The translations under genes were made by a program, and so were the position numbers. The notes under the pieces are model-generated. The model worked only from the letters and a program-made list of their open reading frames with translations, was not told the DNA's origin and did no database searches. Below, one piece after another: positions 26,401 to 33,507 of a stretch of 61,587 nucleotides of DNA; within the stretch, counting starts at the first letter, position 1; each line of letters opens with the position of its first letter. The stretch lies in IMG/VR virus record IMGVR_UViG_3300024517_000020, positions 1-61,587 of that record; one strand, 5' to 3'. Origin of the DNA: a virus.

Positions 26401-29234
26401 TTGGTGTTAGGTGATGATGTGCCACCCAAACTATATGGAAAGGAAATACCATTTGAAATTGAAAAAGAATCAATTGTTCTAATCCAGTTATTCCATCCTA
26501 TTGTGGTATGTGTTGGCGTTACAGTTGCACCGTTAATTGTAAATCCGACTGCACTTGCTGAATCCCATGCTGGTGATACAATGTTGTCAACACTTGCACT
26601 GGTCGTTCCGACTGTAAAGGTTACGTCATTGATGTTGAGGAGTTTGGTGTCAGTTGGAGAACCGTTAAGTCCAACCCATCCCCCCACACTAAATGGTGCT
26701 GTGCCACTTGGTAGGTTTGCATTGGAATAACTCAAGTTTGGAGAAGCGATAGCGTTGCCGATTGTTCCAGTTGTTGAGGTTGCAGGGGTTGTTTGGGTTA
26801 CACTCACACCGTTGGTCGAGGAATCTGGGATTATTGTTACAGTTCCAGTTGTAGAACTGACACCGTTGTAGAAATTCCAGTCGTCTATTGTAAGTTCTGT
26901 ATCACCAGCAGATGCAGTTGTATCCCAGTCAACATTGGCTATCTTGAAATATCTCAAATCACCTGTTGCAGTAATTGTTGATGAAGCAGTACCCTCTAAG
27001 GTTGAATAAGTATAGTCAGAATAAACGTTAAGTGTTGCAGTTGAACCATCACGAATTAACTCATACCAATAATCAGTTCCAGTTGTAGGGTAAAATGAGT
27101 TAGATACAACATCAACACCACCATAAAATGCACTGTTATCTGCCTTTAACTTTATTCCATTAGTACCTTGTTGAGTTACTTGAAATGATATATGATTTTC
27201 AGATGTATTTGATGCAGTTGTTTCATCATTAGTGCCAAATCCAATACCAAACAATGTCGATACACCAGCAGTTGATATATTCATCTTCCATTGTGTTATC
27301 CATTTGTTTGAATCGACAAAGTTTGCACCCATATCTCTAGCCACATAGGCGTGAACCCCAGTAGAGTATGGCTGGTCAACATGAAGTACGTCATTTGTAG
27401 TGTCCACATAGGTGTAAGCAGTATTCTCACTTGACCATACTGCATTACCAGCAGTTACATCTGCATAACCTGAGAAATCGTCAGTGGTTGGCGTTACAAC
27501 AACACCACTAAACCCATGCAACAACAATTCATTATCAGTAAATGTAATCTGTGAATCTGAACCTGAATTATCAGGCAATTCAGTTAAAGCAAACTCGTTT
27601 AGGGTACGGAAAACCTTGTAGTTAAGAATTGGTGAGCCACCATTTCCACTTGTTGGTACATCATCCCAATCAAGTTCAATCGGGATTCCAGTTACAGTTG
27701 ATAGATTGGTTGGTGCATCAGGTGCTATTGGGATTGTGTATTCAATTTGTAATTCTATATTTGTAAATCTCAAATGTGAAATATTTGCAGTATTTAGATA
27801 ATTAATAAATGAAAATCCTAATCCAAACTCATCATCACCAGCTACCGTTGATGCAATATCTGCATCAGCACTTGTACCTAAATCCTGAACTGTATTGGTT
27901 TGAGTACCATTACATTCTGAAAATGATGAAACATAACTTGTACCATCTTCGGGATCTGTGTATGCTTCGGTATTAGTATAACCTGAAATTGGGGATTCTT
28001 CTATGGAATAAATTTGACAGTTTCGTGGGGTTGTTGATGTTGTAACATCATATTCAATAAATGAATCTGTGACAGTAATAGAATCAGGTAAACTTGATAG
28101 ATCCCAATATTCGGTAAATCTCGAACATTCCCCACCGTTATTTGTAAGTGCGGGAACATAGATAGTTCGTGCAGTTGGTGAACCTTTTGTGTTTGCACCA
28201 CCCGCACAAGTATTATCACTTCCGTTCCATGAGGTATTTAATTTTGAACCTGAAATTGTTGAACCTGTGGTTAATGCGAAAGTAGGATCAATTTCCAGAT
28301 AGCCTACAAACGGTTCACCGTCTAATCCGTTTGCGTAATCAAGATTAACTTTGTAATCCCCATCAAATATTATGTTGACATTTTCTAATGATTTAATTCC
28401 AGTTGAAAACTCGTATGATACACTATCAGTAAGTTGTAAAATCTCTGCTTCATTGTCTATGATAAATTGCCTGTCAAAACTTTGTCCGTTTAGTTCTGCT
28501 ATGTTAATTGTTTGGTCGCCTATGGTTATTGATTCACCTGTATGAACCGTTTGTGAAATCCCTAATTGTTCCGTTCCATCATGTGTCACCTTGAAGGTTT
28601 CCTTGAATCCTGAATTAATGTCCAGTCTTAATTCTTGTGTAAATTGTTCCACGACCTGACCAGTTGTGGTAATTGTTTCACCGTTGAAATAACCTGTACC
28701 CCCTGTACTGTTTGTAATTAATGTGAATCCAGAAAAGGTCGAGTTACCATAAAATAATTCTGCACTTATTGGAATAAAAACATCTTCTGTAATATCCTCA
28801 GTAATTACTTTGGTACTTGTAAGGTACACCCCATCTTCATATGGAACAGTTGATACGGTACATGCCTCATCATTGATAGGAAGGTTTTGCCATTGACCAT
28901 TGTTAAGATACGTTGCAACTGCTGAAACACTTGGAATGATTTGCTCACCGTCAAAACCGTTTTCATAAATGGAGTAAGAACAAGAGTCCTTGTCATAAAT
29001 TAAAGAACCAACTGCATTACTATGAAACATTACCTTTTGGTCATTAACTGTAAGGACATAGTTCTGCCATGAACCATCCATTATCCTTTCAGGATGGGAT
29101 TGCCATTCTGCAACACCTATTGTAAAGTCCTCTGTTAAGTCATAATTTTGTCCTACTGTTGTTTCTATTTCTGCAAATGCAGATGGTATAGCGATAACTA
29201 ACAGCAGTGATAGAACTGGTATAACCTTGTACAT
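23442..29234 (-). CDS. Giant secreted adhesin, 1,930 aa, complete
   Basis: Signal peptide (1-21), beta-rich N-domain (about 22-330), DNRLRE-like domain (about 330-500), a FnIII start near 508, two LamG/concanavalin-like domains (about 570-740 and 800-1300), at least three FnIII domains (about 1320-1690), and two or three C-terminal membrane helices (about 1825-1930). Residues 535-1292 appear identical at DNA level to the adhesin at 56793; residues 43-223 are about 98% identical to the adhesin at base 1. GATC occurs in its 3' part (for example 24993) and at 27953, 28100 and 28286 but not in the shared block. It therefore looks like a hybrid of A and B alleles. Likely the host-attachment protein. 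Confidence 0.9.
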   Translation of the reverse strand: MYKVIPVLSLLLVIAIPSAFAEIETTVGQNYDLTEDFTIGVAEWQSHPERIMDGSWQNYVLTVNDQKVMFHSNAVGSLIYDKDSCSYSIYENGFDGEQIIPSVSAVATYLNNGQWQNLPINDEACTVSTVPYEDGVYLTSTKVITEDITEDVFIPISAELFYGNSTFSGFTLITNSTGGTGYFNGETITTTGQVVEQFTQELRLDINSGFKETFKVTHDGTEQLGISQTVHTGESITIGDQTINIAELNGQSFDRQFIIDNEAEILQLTDSVSYEFSTGIKSLENVNIIFDGDYKVNLDYANGLDGEPFVGYLEIDPTFALTTGSTISGSKLNTSWNGSDNTCAGGANTKGSPTARTIYVPALTNNGGECSRFTEYWDLSSLPDSITVTDSFIEYDVTTSTTPRNCQIYSIEESPISGYTNTEAYTDPEDGTSYVSSFSECNGTQTNTVQDLGTSADADIASTVAGDDEFGLGFSFINYLNTANISHLRFTNIELQIEYTIPIAPDAPTNLSTVTGIPIELDWDDVPTSGNGGSPILNYKVFRTLNEFALTELPDNSGSDSQITFTDNELLLHGFSGVVVTPTTDDFSGYADVTAGNAVWSSENTAYTYVDTTNDVLHVDQPYSTGVHAYVARDMGANFVDSNKWITQWKMNISTAGVSTLFGIGFGTNDETTASNTSENHISFQVTQQGTNGIKLKADNSAFYGGVDVVSNSFYPTTGTDYWYELIRDGSTATLNVYSDYTYSTLEGTASSTITATGDLRYFKIANVDWDTTASAGDTELTIDDWNFYNGVSSTTGTVTIIPDSSTNGVSVTQTTPATSTTGTIGNAIASPNLSYSNANLPSGTAPFSVGGWVGLNGSPTDTKLLNINDVTFTVGTTSASVDNIVSPAWDSASAVGFTINGATVTPTHTTIGWNNWIRTIDSFSISNGISFPYSLGGTSSPNTNQMVGIDKATSIPSGASHSGMDFAMYTDGSGIIIVEGGAGVNNWATHGSWSITDTFSIDVSSSGVVNYMKNGVSLYTSTNTASGSYYFVATNYRFGDITNDYQTGGVMVSATGLTDNTVTPQHYSFTRDSSNLWTIYQNGISKTTATDATSLGSSSETVYWESSSNTLCTISGSSATHTGTSSSPSECRSMGTVGTGDSVIFTQSLDDSAKTGLSAVGSSYGSGAQNDIGFGIYFNSANNGAYMMIGGSVDYLYSGGYSNSDNWKMTVNSSGNIEVYQNNVLRHTFTTSNTNTEYYLHTVSAPANGYQPVITSDLNEIVPVDYTTTLDGTLDEYFINSNALTGTEIDTIYERGVAPSLIASPTLSEHDDGTVVGGNVYYYSVKSTNAIGDSAFLTPFVSGLAGTPPNPPTGLTSTIQDTNNSPLDVFLQYSSPTNVGSGTLTGFEIYRDNTLIDTVGLVNSYTDTVSIGSHTHYVKAISTHGTSGNSNTANITTPNVPDAPATISTTISNPNSNPLDIAIGFTASPDDQGSAITGYNIYKSSDDVTYTLLTTLGNSVFSYVDTVSAAGQYYYKVSSLNNVGEGLQSSYSTITTPNVPDAPVLTSGAVNSSQIDSTWTIPNDNNSNLISYEISVDGVTTNVGLVNADSQTGLTGNTAYDIKVRAINNVGASVWSNVITVTTNTPPTGTNTITLNNSWGDVVIIDNTITVAGNPTPTLDKIEFVLDGAIVSTINNPSLTGTYAITLPDAIQHGLLIAATASNGDTTTYNSNSLLVTGATVSRVGAAEGGGTIAYTIARTPHPTDSAADEIELKWAKDTFPFNGSCTFMTPSTAGQIRDLNNLPSGLAYTTQNNVNIYDATVNVAKGNNIYVYCWSDNDLQFAAQSEALGSNALLSGLSGLDAALGTTTVDPVTGAETSYSILGAPMIVIFVLLIAGQATGRTAPTFIIILLAAVGILMGLGFFIIDEGIFGLMLIMGALGVMIGKKFL
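25357..27630. repeat. Direct repeat, left copy (2,274 bp)
   Basis: Identical as far as I can read to 59314-61587, with a constant offset of 33,957 and no indels. Homology ends abruptly at 25357 on the left; on the right the other copy is cut by the window edge. It contains no GATC or GGCC. Confidence 0.9.
28566..29105. repeat. Direct repeat shared with 1901-2440 (about 98%)
   Basis: 540 bases with roughly a dozen substitutions and no indels, encoding the adhesin N-domain. Flanks on both sides are much more diverged, a sign of recombination or gene conversion. Confidence 0.85.
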
Positions 29235-29503
29235 CAGTCTCGCCCTCTAGCACTTGCTACCATTAATACCTTGATAACTAGAATGAATATTCCTATACTT
29301 GGAATGAGTGGAATCAAATACTGTGTTGTTTCTTTGGTCTGATTGTACATGTCAATCCATTCCTGTGTCATTGAACCATTAGTCAGGTTGCCTTCCATAA
29401 CTGTGAACACCGAACCAAGTATCATTGGTGCGATGGTAAACATGACACCGTAAGAAATAATGAATAGTATAACAGAAAATCCTAGAAAGATTAGACTACT
29501 CAT
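29234..29503 (-). CDS. Small membrane protein between capsid gene and adhesin (unit B)
   Basis: 89 residues with hydrophobic helices near each end (about 3-28 and 62-83) and an Asn-rich exposed loop, ending ASARGRD. ATG 29503; the stop overlaps the adhesin ATG. Positional partner of 2563-2811. Confidence 0.7.
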   Translation of the reverse strand: MSSLIFLGFSVILFIISYGVMFTIAPMILGSVFTVMEGNLTNGSMTQEWIDMYNQTKETTQYLIPLIPSIGIFILVIKVLMVASARGRD

Positions 29504-29572
29504 GCTATCTAAAAATGCGGCACGTTGTTATTAAAGTTATTTAAAAAAGTAAAGAGTATAAATTTTTTAGAT

Positions 29573-29839
29573 TTATAACATCTTGACTACTGTCAAAATT
29601 ACAACTGCTGCAATCACAATTAATACGATGATTAATAGTGCATAAGCATTTTGTGTTTGCTCATTGTTTGCTTCACATTGGGCTGCCCAACCTGTTTGGA
29701 CTGCATTTGCGGTTGTGTCGTAATCTGATAGATTAGTACAATCTTGGACAGAGTTGCCTAAGATTTGTGTACCGATTCCGAGTAAAATGGCGATGCCTAT
29801 AAATGCACCAACTAAAGCCATTATGTTATTTTCGACCAT
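29573..29839 (-). CDS. Candidate major capsid protein, spindle-virus type (unit B)
   Basis: 88 residues: helix (about 8-27), a Cys-containing loop (DCTNLSDYD ... QCEANNEQ) and helix (about 66-86). Same build and cysteine placement as 2870-3133. The small size, two helices and position before the adhesin fit spindle-shaped virus capsid proteins. The ATG at 29839 has a TATA-like ACTATATAAC about 25 bases upstream. Confidence 0.65.
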   Translation of the reverse strand: MVENNIMALVGAFIGIAILLGIGTQILGNSVQDCTNLSDYDTTANAVQTGWAAQCEANNEQTQNAYALLIIVLIVIAAVVILTVVKML

Positions 29840-29885
29840 ATTGAAATCTTTTCAATGGTTATACTATATAACAATACAGTAAACT

Positions 29886-30527
29886 CTAGTCGTAAACTTT
29901 CTTTAACAACTGTGTTATCCAGTTATGACATTTCTTACATAGGGTTACACCGTTGTCAGGTGCGAGTGCGAGTTCAGGGAATTGTGCTCTAGGTAATATG
30001 TGATGGGCTTCAAGTTGTTTGGTTATACCACAGTTGATACATCTTGGAAAAAGATACTTGATAAAGTCACCCCATGATTTTAACTGTATTTTATTATAGA
30101 ACTTTGAATGTTTTTTATCATATCTTTGTTCAATTCTTAAACGCTTTATTGGATTTGCTTTAGCCCATTCAGAACGATATGTTGGGTTATCTAAATGCCA
30201 TTGTTTAGAATAAACATTACGGGTATCTTTATTTTTATTATGATAGTTACTATATTCACCGTTGACAGCTCTTTGTTTACCACGAAGTCTTTCTGATTCT
30301 ATTTGTTCAGGTGTGAGGTTTTGATACCTTTCTCTCATTTTTATCAACAAAGTATCTCTATTTTTTTTATGGTATTTTAAATTATAATTATTTTTTCGTG
30401 TTTTATTTTTAGGTCTTTGATTTATTTTATTCCTTTTCACCTTTGCTTCATCAGTATTCTCATAATGATTTTTACATAACCCTTTGGCATAATGTTTTTT
30501 ATCACATTTAGTACAACTACGCCCCAT
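29886..30527 (-). CDS. HNH endonuclease
   Basis: 213 residues: an N-terminal Cys/His cluster (SCTKCDKKHYAKGLCKNH), a basic helical arm, then the HNH core CINCGITKQLEAHHILPRAQFPELAL ... CKKCHNW. It stands between the capsid-like gene and the next membrane gene, a typical insertion place for a mobile endonuclease gene. Confidence 0.8.
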   Translation of the reverse strand: MGRSCTKCDKKHYAKGLCKNHYENTDEAKVKRNKINQRPKNKTRKNNYNLKYHKKNRDTLLIKMRERYQNLTPEQIESERLRGKQRAVNGEYSNYHNKNKDTRNVYSKQWHLDNPTYRSEWAKANPIKRLRIEQRYDKKHSKFYNKIQLKSWGDFIKYLFPRCINCGITKQLEAHHILPRAQFPELALAPDNGVTLCKKCHNWITQLLKKVYD

Positions 30528-30557
30528 GTGTTTTATTGGTGCATACTATTATTTAAA

Positions 30558-30977
30558 TCAGTTTCTTGTACGCCAAATAACCATAGTTGCAATCAGTCCA
30601 GTAAATGCTACGGCAACCAATGTAACTGCATACACCAAGAAAGTATCTGGGAAGAAAGTATAACTTATTGGAAGGAATAACAACCCAATGAGAATTGGAT
30701 ATAATACATTATGATATTTGATATAAGACATGATGATAAATATTGTAACAAGTATCATTGAGAAATAACCACCAGTGATATATTCAAAAGGCATTAAAGC
30801 AAAGTCTAGATAATCTTCATTCGCACCACAGTTATCCCACATCTGTGCACCAGCCGTCATGTTCATAAAGCATGGTTCTAGACTTTCATCACCAATAATT
30901 GTTACAGTGTTTTGTGCGTATGCTTCATTAGATACAAAAGATACTGCAAGAACTGCTAGGATGATATACCAATACAC
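30558..30977 (-). CDS. Exported membrane protein, 139 aa (unit B)
   Basis: Signal peptide (about 1-21, ending AYA), a loop with two cysteines, then three helices (about 70-135). GTG start at 30977. Partner of 21938-22321. Confidence 0.65.
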   Translation of the reverse strand: MYWYIILAVLAVSFVSNEAYAQNTVTIIGDESLEPCFMNMTAGAQMWDNCGANEDYLDFALMPFEYITGGYFSMILVTIFIIMSYIKYHNVLYPILIGLLFLPISYTFFPDTFLVYAVTLVAVAFTGLIATMVIWRTRN

Positions 30978-31001
30978 AATGTTTCAACCAACATTCTAGT
31001 A

Positions 31002-32036
31002 TTAAGGTGATTCGATTAACACTGGTTCAACCTCTATGATTACTGGCTCTATTATTTCTTCAGGTTGTACGGGTACTTCAGGTTCTTCAATCACCACTGG
31101 TGGTTCAGCATCAGGCATTATAATTACAGGGTGTGCCTCACGGTGTTCATCAACAACTCCCTGTGCGACTGAGGATAATTTGGTATAATCCACTTCACCT
31201 GAATCCACTGCTATTCTAAGACTTTCGCCATCAGGGTACTGTTTCATTATAACATCATCACTAATCTGACCCAGTGATGGCATTGACATGCCACCCATCA
31301 TAGAGTCCAAGTGACCGCCATCATAAATAACAAATCCAATCACACCAACCAGTCCAATTCCCATGAAGATAGCCAAGAACTTAATCCAAGCCTGTTTGGT
31401 TTGAAGTGGGGTGTTTGTAACCTTCTTGTGTTCCATGTCGGTTCGTTGATAACTTGCAACAACCGTACCCATAAATTTCGGGTCTGTTGCTATCAAGTCC
31501 TCTTGTATAAACTCAGAAACCTTTCTTAACGGTGTGACAATTTCCTTAACGTCCAAATGGTCTAGATAGTTAATCATGTTTAGTGCCTCTTTTGAGTATC
31601 TTGCACTCAATTCATTTTGTGCTTCAACCTTCTCGTACCCCTGTATCTTGTCAATGAGTTCAACCAGCTTGTGTGAAACAAAATCATCACGTTCCTTTGA
31701 ACCAAGTATCTTGATTATGTTTGCCAGCATGCCATCGACCTTTGGCAGTTTGTTTAGTTCCAGTATAATTTCAAGTTCTTTAGTTTCTGGACTTAATGGA
31801 AGATGATGTGATATGTCATATTGTAAAACCCTAAAGGTCTTTACCATTCCTTCTCTGTATTGTAAGATTCTTCTACCGTCAATCTTGAACGCATATACAT
31901 CACCATCAATATCGGTAATAAAATAATCCCCAATCGTGTGCTTGATAGGAATGAAGTGAACCCTATGAGAAGCATCAGATATAATCGCTGTAATCCATTT
32001 CGAAGAAAGTAAGTCCCTACCATGTAATACGCCCAT
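31002..32036 (-). CDS. Single-helix anchor protein (unit B)
   Basis: 344 residues: a beta-rich head (1-75), helical middle, transmembrane helix (about 220-245), a Met/Gly-rich loop and a long Pro/Glu/Val tail. Order matches 22357-23406. ATG 32036, with TATA (CTATTTAATATTA, 32059-32071) about 25 bases upstream. Confidence 0.65.
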   Translation of the reverse strand: MGVLHGRDLLSSKWITAIISDASHRVHFIPIKHTIGDYFITDIDGDVYAFKIDGRRILQYREGMVKTFRVLQYDISHHLPLSPETKELEIILELNKLPKVDGMLANIIKILGSKERDDFVSHKLVELIDKIQGYEKVEAQNELSARYSKEALNMINYLDHLDVKEIVTPLRKVSEFIQEDLIATDPKFMGTVVASYQRTDMEHKKVTNTPLQTKQAWIKFLAIFMGIGLVGVIGFVIYDGGHLDSMMGGMSMPSLGQISDDVIMKQYPDGESLRIAVDSGEVDYTKLSSVAQGVVDEHREAHPVIIMPDAEPPVVIEEPEVPVQPEEIIEPVIIEVEPVLIESP

Positions 32037-32074
32037 TTGATAATCATATTATAGTTATCTATTTAATATTATCG

Positions 32075-32096
32075 CCCTATCCCGTAAAGGATAGGG
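32075..32096. terminator. Perfect 8-bp hairpin CCCTATCC / GGATAGGG
   Basis: The loop is CGTAAA. An outer CGCCCT/AGGGCG pairing extends the fold (32073-32114). It lies between the promoter of 32036 and the end of the 32130 gene, so it could stop readthrough; a small structured RNA is the alternative. Confidence 0.5.
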
Positions 32097-32129
32097 GGAA
32101 CAGTGAGGGCGACACCATTCATACTCTGA

Positions 32130-32282
32130 TTAAATTAAAGACTTTTTATTCTTTTTCTCTGCCTTTCTAAACGCTGAAAAACTTCCTGTTACACCAAGCT
32201 GTCTGTATTTTTTAGATATTTCTTTGTCGGCTTCTCTATATTTTTTGGAGTATTCCCTGTGATATTTCTTTGATTTTCCCAC
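32130..32282 (-). CDS. Basic helical protein, 50 aa (possible HNH-arm remnant)
   Basis: KSKKYHREYSKKYREADKE resembles the repeat arm of the HNH genes in this window, without a nuclease core. The GTG start at 32282 has a TATA-like stretch about 25 bases upstream. Either a small basic protein or the 5' remnant of an HNH gene. Confidence 0.45.
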   Translation of the reverse strand: MGKSKKYHREYSKKYREADKEISKKYRQLGVTGSFSAFRKAEKKNKKSLI

Positions 32283-32337
32283 ACATAATTGAAAAGCATT
32301 ATGTTTTTAAGGTTATAGTAATTGTACATAATAGGGC

Positions 32338-32811
32338 ATGATACCACAAAGCGAACCTGAACATAAAGACCTAGTTGATGTACTGGTTCAATCCGTTCAA
32401 AGAATAGAACAAGTTCCTCAAGAGGATGGAACCTTTGAAAAGTCATTGGTCATTGACCCAAAGTCATTATACTACAAGACGTTAATTGTAGCCTCACCAA
32501 ACCTCGCAAGGTTTGTTCTGGAACTGGAAAACTTTCAGAATCTTTCAACCCAATGTTTCAACTTTATGGCATACAATAAAGCTGCCGCACTATCACAACA
32601 AATCAAAGAATTAGTTATTGCTTATCAATATTCAATCGATTCCAAATCATCTGAATCAATCAGAGAGAATGGAAGTGCACAAAGCACATTGATAGATAAG
32701 ATAGCTAGAAATAAGATTGAACGTTCCTACCAAGTCAAGGGGGAAAAGCGTAGGTCATTCCTTGATGCCATGATGGGTAAGGACAAAGAAGATGATATGG
32801 ATTCTGACTAA
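32338..32811 (+). CDS. Helical protein, 157 aa, unknown
   Basis: Mostly alpha-helical, with a basic RNKIERSYQVKGEKRRSFLDAMMG segment and an acidic end. Divergent from 32282, with TATA about 30 bases before the ATG (TTTTTAAGG, 32309-32317). The C-terminal basic-then-acidic pattern could be a packaging or terminase-adaptor feature but nothing proves it. Confidence 0.6.
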   Translation: MIPQSEPEHKDLVDVLVQSVQRIEQVPQEDGTFEKSLVIDPKSLYYKTLIVASPNLARFVLELENFQNLSTQCFNFMAYNKAAALSQQIKELVIAYQYSIDSKSSESIRENGSAQSTLIDKIARNKIERSYQVKGEKRRSFLDAMMGKDKEDDMDSD

Positions 32812-32912
32812 TGAATTATAATAAACAGTCCGAAGGTAATTGGTGCAAGGTATGCAAAGAAGCAACACACGACTTGGCTGAACACATGGAAAAACATTAT
32901 GAAACACCTTAA
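32811..32912 (+). CDS. C2H2 zinc-finger microprotein, 33 aa
   Basis: WCKVCKEATHDLAEHMEKHYE: two Cys and His at proper finger spacing. The ATG overlaps the previous stop (TAATG). Confidence 0.55.
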   Translation: MNYNKQSEGNWCKVCKEATHDLAEHMEKHYETP

Positions 32913-33036
32913 GGACACAAACATGAGTTATCCTCAGCATTTTAAACGAGCCATGTCAATGTCATTAGCATTGTTTGTACATGCGTTTTATCCTAACGCT
33001 TTTCCGACATACGCCTCTGACAAGATGCGTGAATGA
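32899..33036 (+). CDS. Small protein, 45 aa, with HF-x-RA ... FVHAFYP motif
   Basis: The motif SYPQHFKRAMSMSLALFVHAFYP resembles DUF6356-type short proteins of bacteria and viruses (recognised from memory, weak). It overlaps the previous gene, and its 3' end runs against the convergent gene at 32993. Confidence 0.45.
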   Translation: MKHLKDTNMSYPQHFKRAMSMSLALFVHAFYPNAFPTYASDKMRE

Positions 33037-33124
33037 CCACTTGTTTCTGTGTAGGCTTTAATGCTTTACCACAACAAGAACAGTATGAATGAAATGATAT
33101 GATGGGTGGTTTGGTAAACTTCAA
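32993..33124 (-). CDS. Zinc microprotein, 43 aa
   Basis: YCSCCGKALKPTQ ... HASCQRR: a Cys/His cluster and basic end. The TTG start overlaps TGA. Its 3' end overlaps the opposing gene by about 44 bases. Confidence 0.45.
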   Translation of the reverse strand: MKFTKPPIISFHSYCSCCGKALKPTQKQVVIHASCQRRMSEKR

Positions 33125-33219
33125 TCCATTTCGCCTCTATGTACAATTAGAACATGTTCCAACACTATACCCTCATTGGTATTACTAAAATCACATTTAA
33201 TACAATGATACCGACTCAA
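33121..33219 (-). CDS. C2H2 zinc-finger microprotein, 32 aa
   Basis: HCIKCDFSNTNEGIVLEHVLIVH has C-x2-C and H-x5-H. The TTG start overlaps the TGA of the gene above. Confidence 0.5.
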   Translation of the reverse strand: MSRYHCIKCDFSNTNEGIVLEHVLIVHRGEMD

Positions 33220-33398
33220 TCCCAGTCCTTTTCAAAATGTCGTTTTAAATCTTTAATGTTGGGCTTTTTGTCGTAATAATGTGGCATCCTCTTTCGGTAG
33301 TACCTTCTATGGAAACATGACTGACACACCTGTGTGCCTTTGTCGTCCACCAAGTATCTTGCAACTTCCATACAATCATAACATATCTTGTGATTCAT
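33216..33398 (-). CDS. Small zinc protein, CYxCxE type (unit B)
   Basis: 60 residues: CYDCMEV ... CQSCF ... DLKRHFEKDW, partner of 6592-6759. In unit A it precedes the ATPase operon; here it follows the ATPase. Confidence 0.75.
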   Translation of the reverse strand: MNHKICYDCMEVARYLVDDKGTQVCQSCFHRRYYRKRMPHYYDKKPNIKDLKRHFEKDWD

Positions 33399-33399
33399 G

Positions 33400-33507
33400 T
33401 CAGTGGTTCCCCATTAAATGACACCAGCAGATACAATCATCTTTTGAACAAAATGAGTGTAACACACTTTTACATCGAGTTGATATGAACCCGTCTATGT
33501 TACTCAT
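33400..33507 (-). CDS. Cysteine-rich microprotein, 35 aa
   Basis: Six Cys and several His in CSKDDCICWCH. ATG 33507 overlaps the ATPase stop. Confidence 0.45.
   Translation of the reverse strand: MSNIDGFISTRCKSVLHSFCSKDDCICWCHLMGNH

Noticed and set aside
26203-26981. Plus-strand ORFs duplicated at 60160-60938
   Set aside because: Antisense shadows of the adhesin; they recur only because the adhesin DNA is repeated.
32189-32446. Minus-strand 85-codon ORF
   Set aside because: It runs antisense through the start of the well-supported 32338 gene. The +1 frame (32130-32282) has HNH-arm-like coding content and a better promoter distance.
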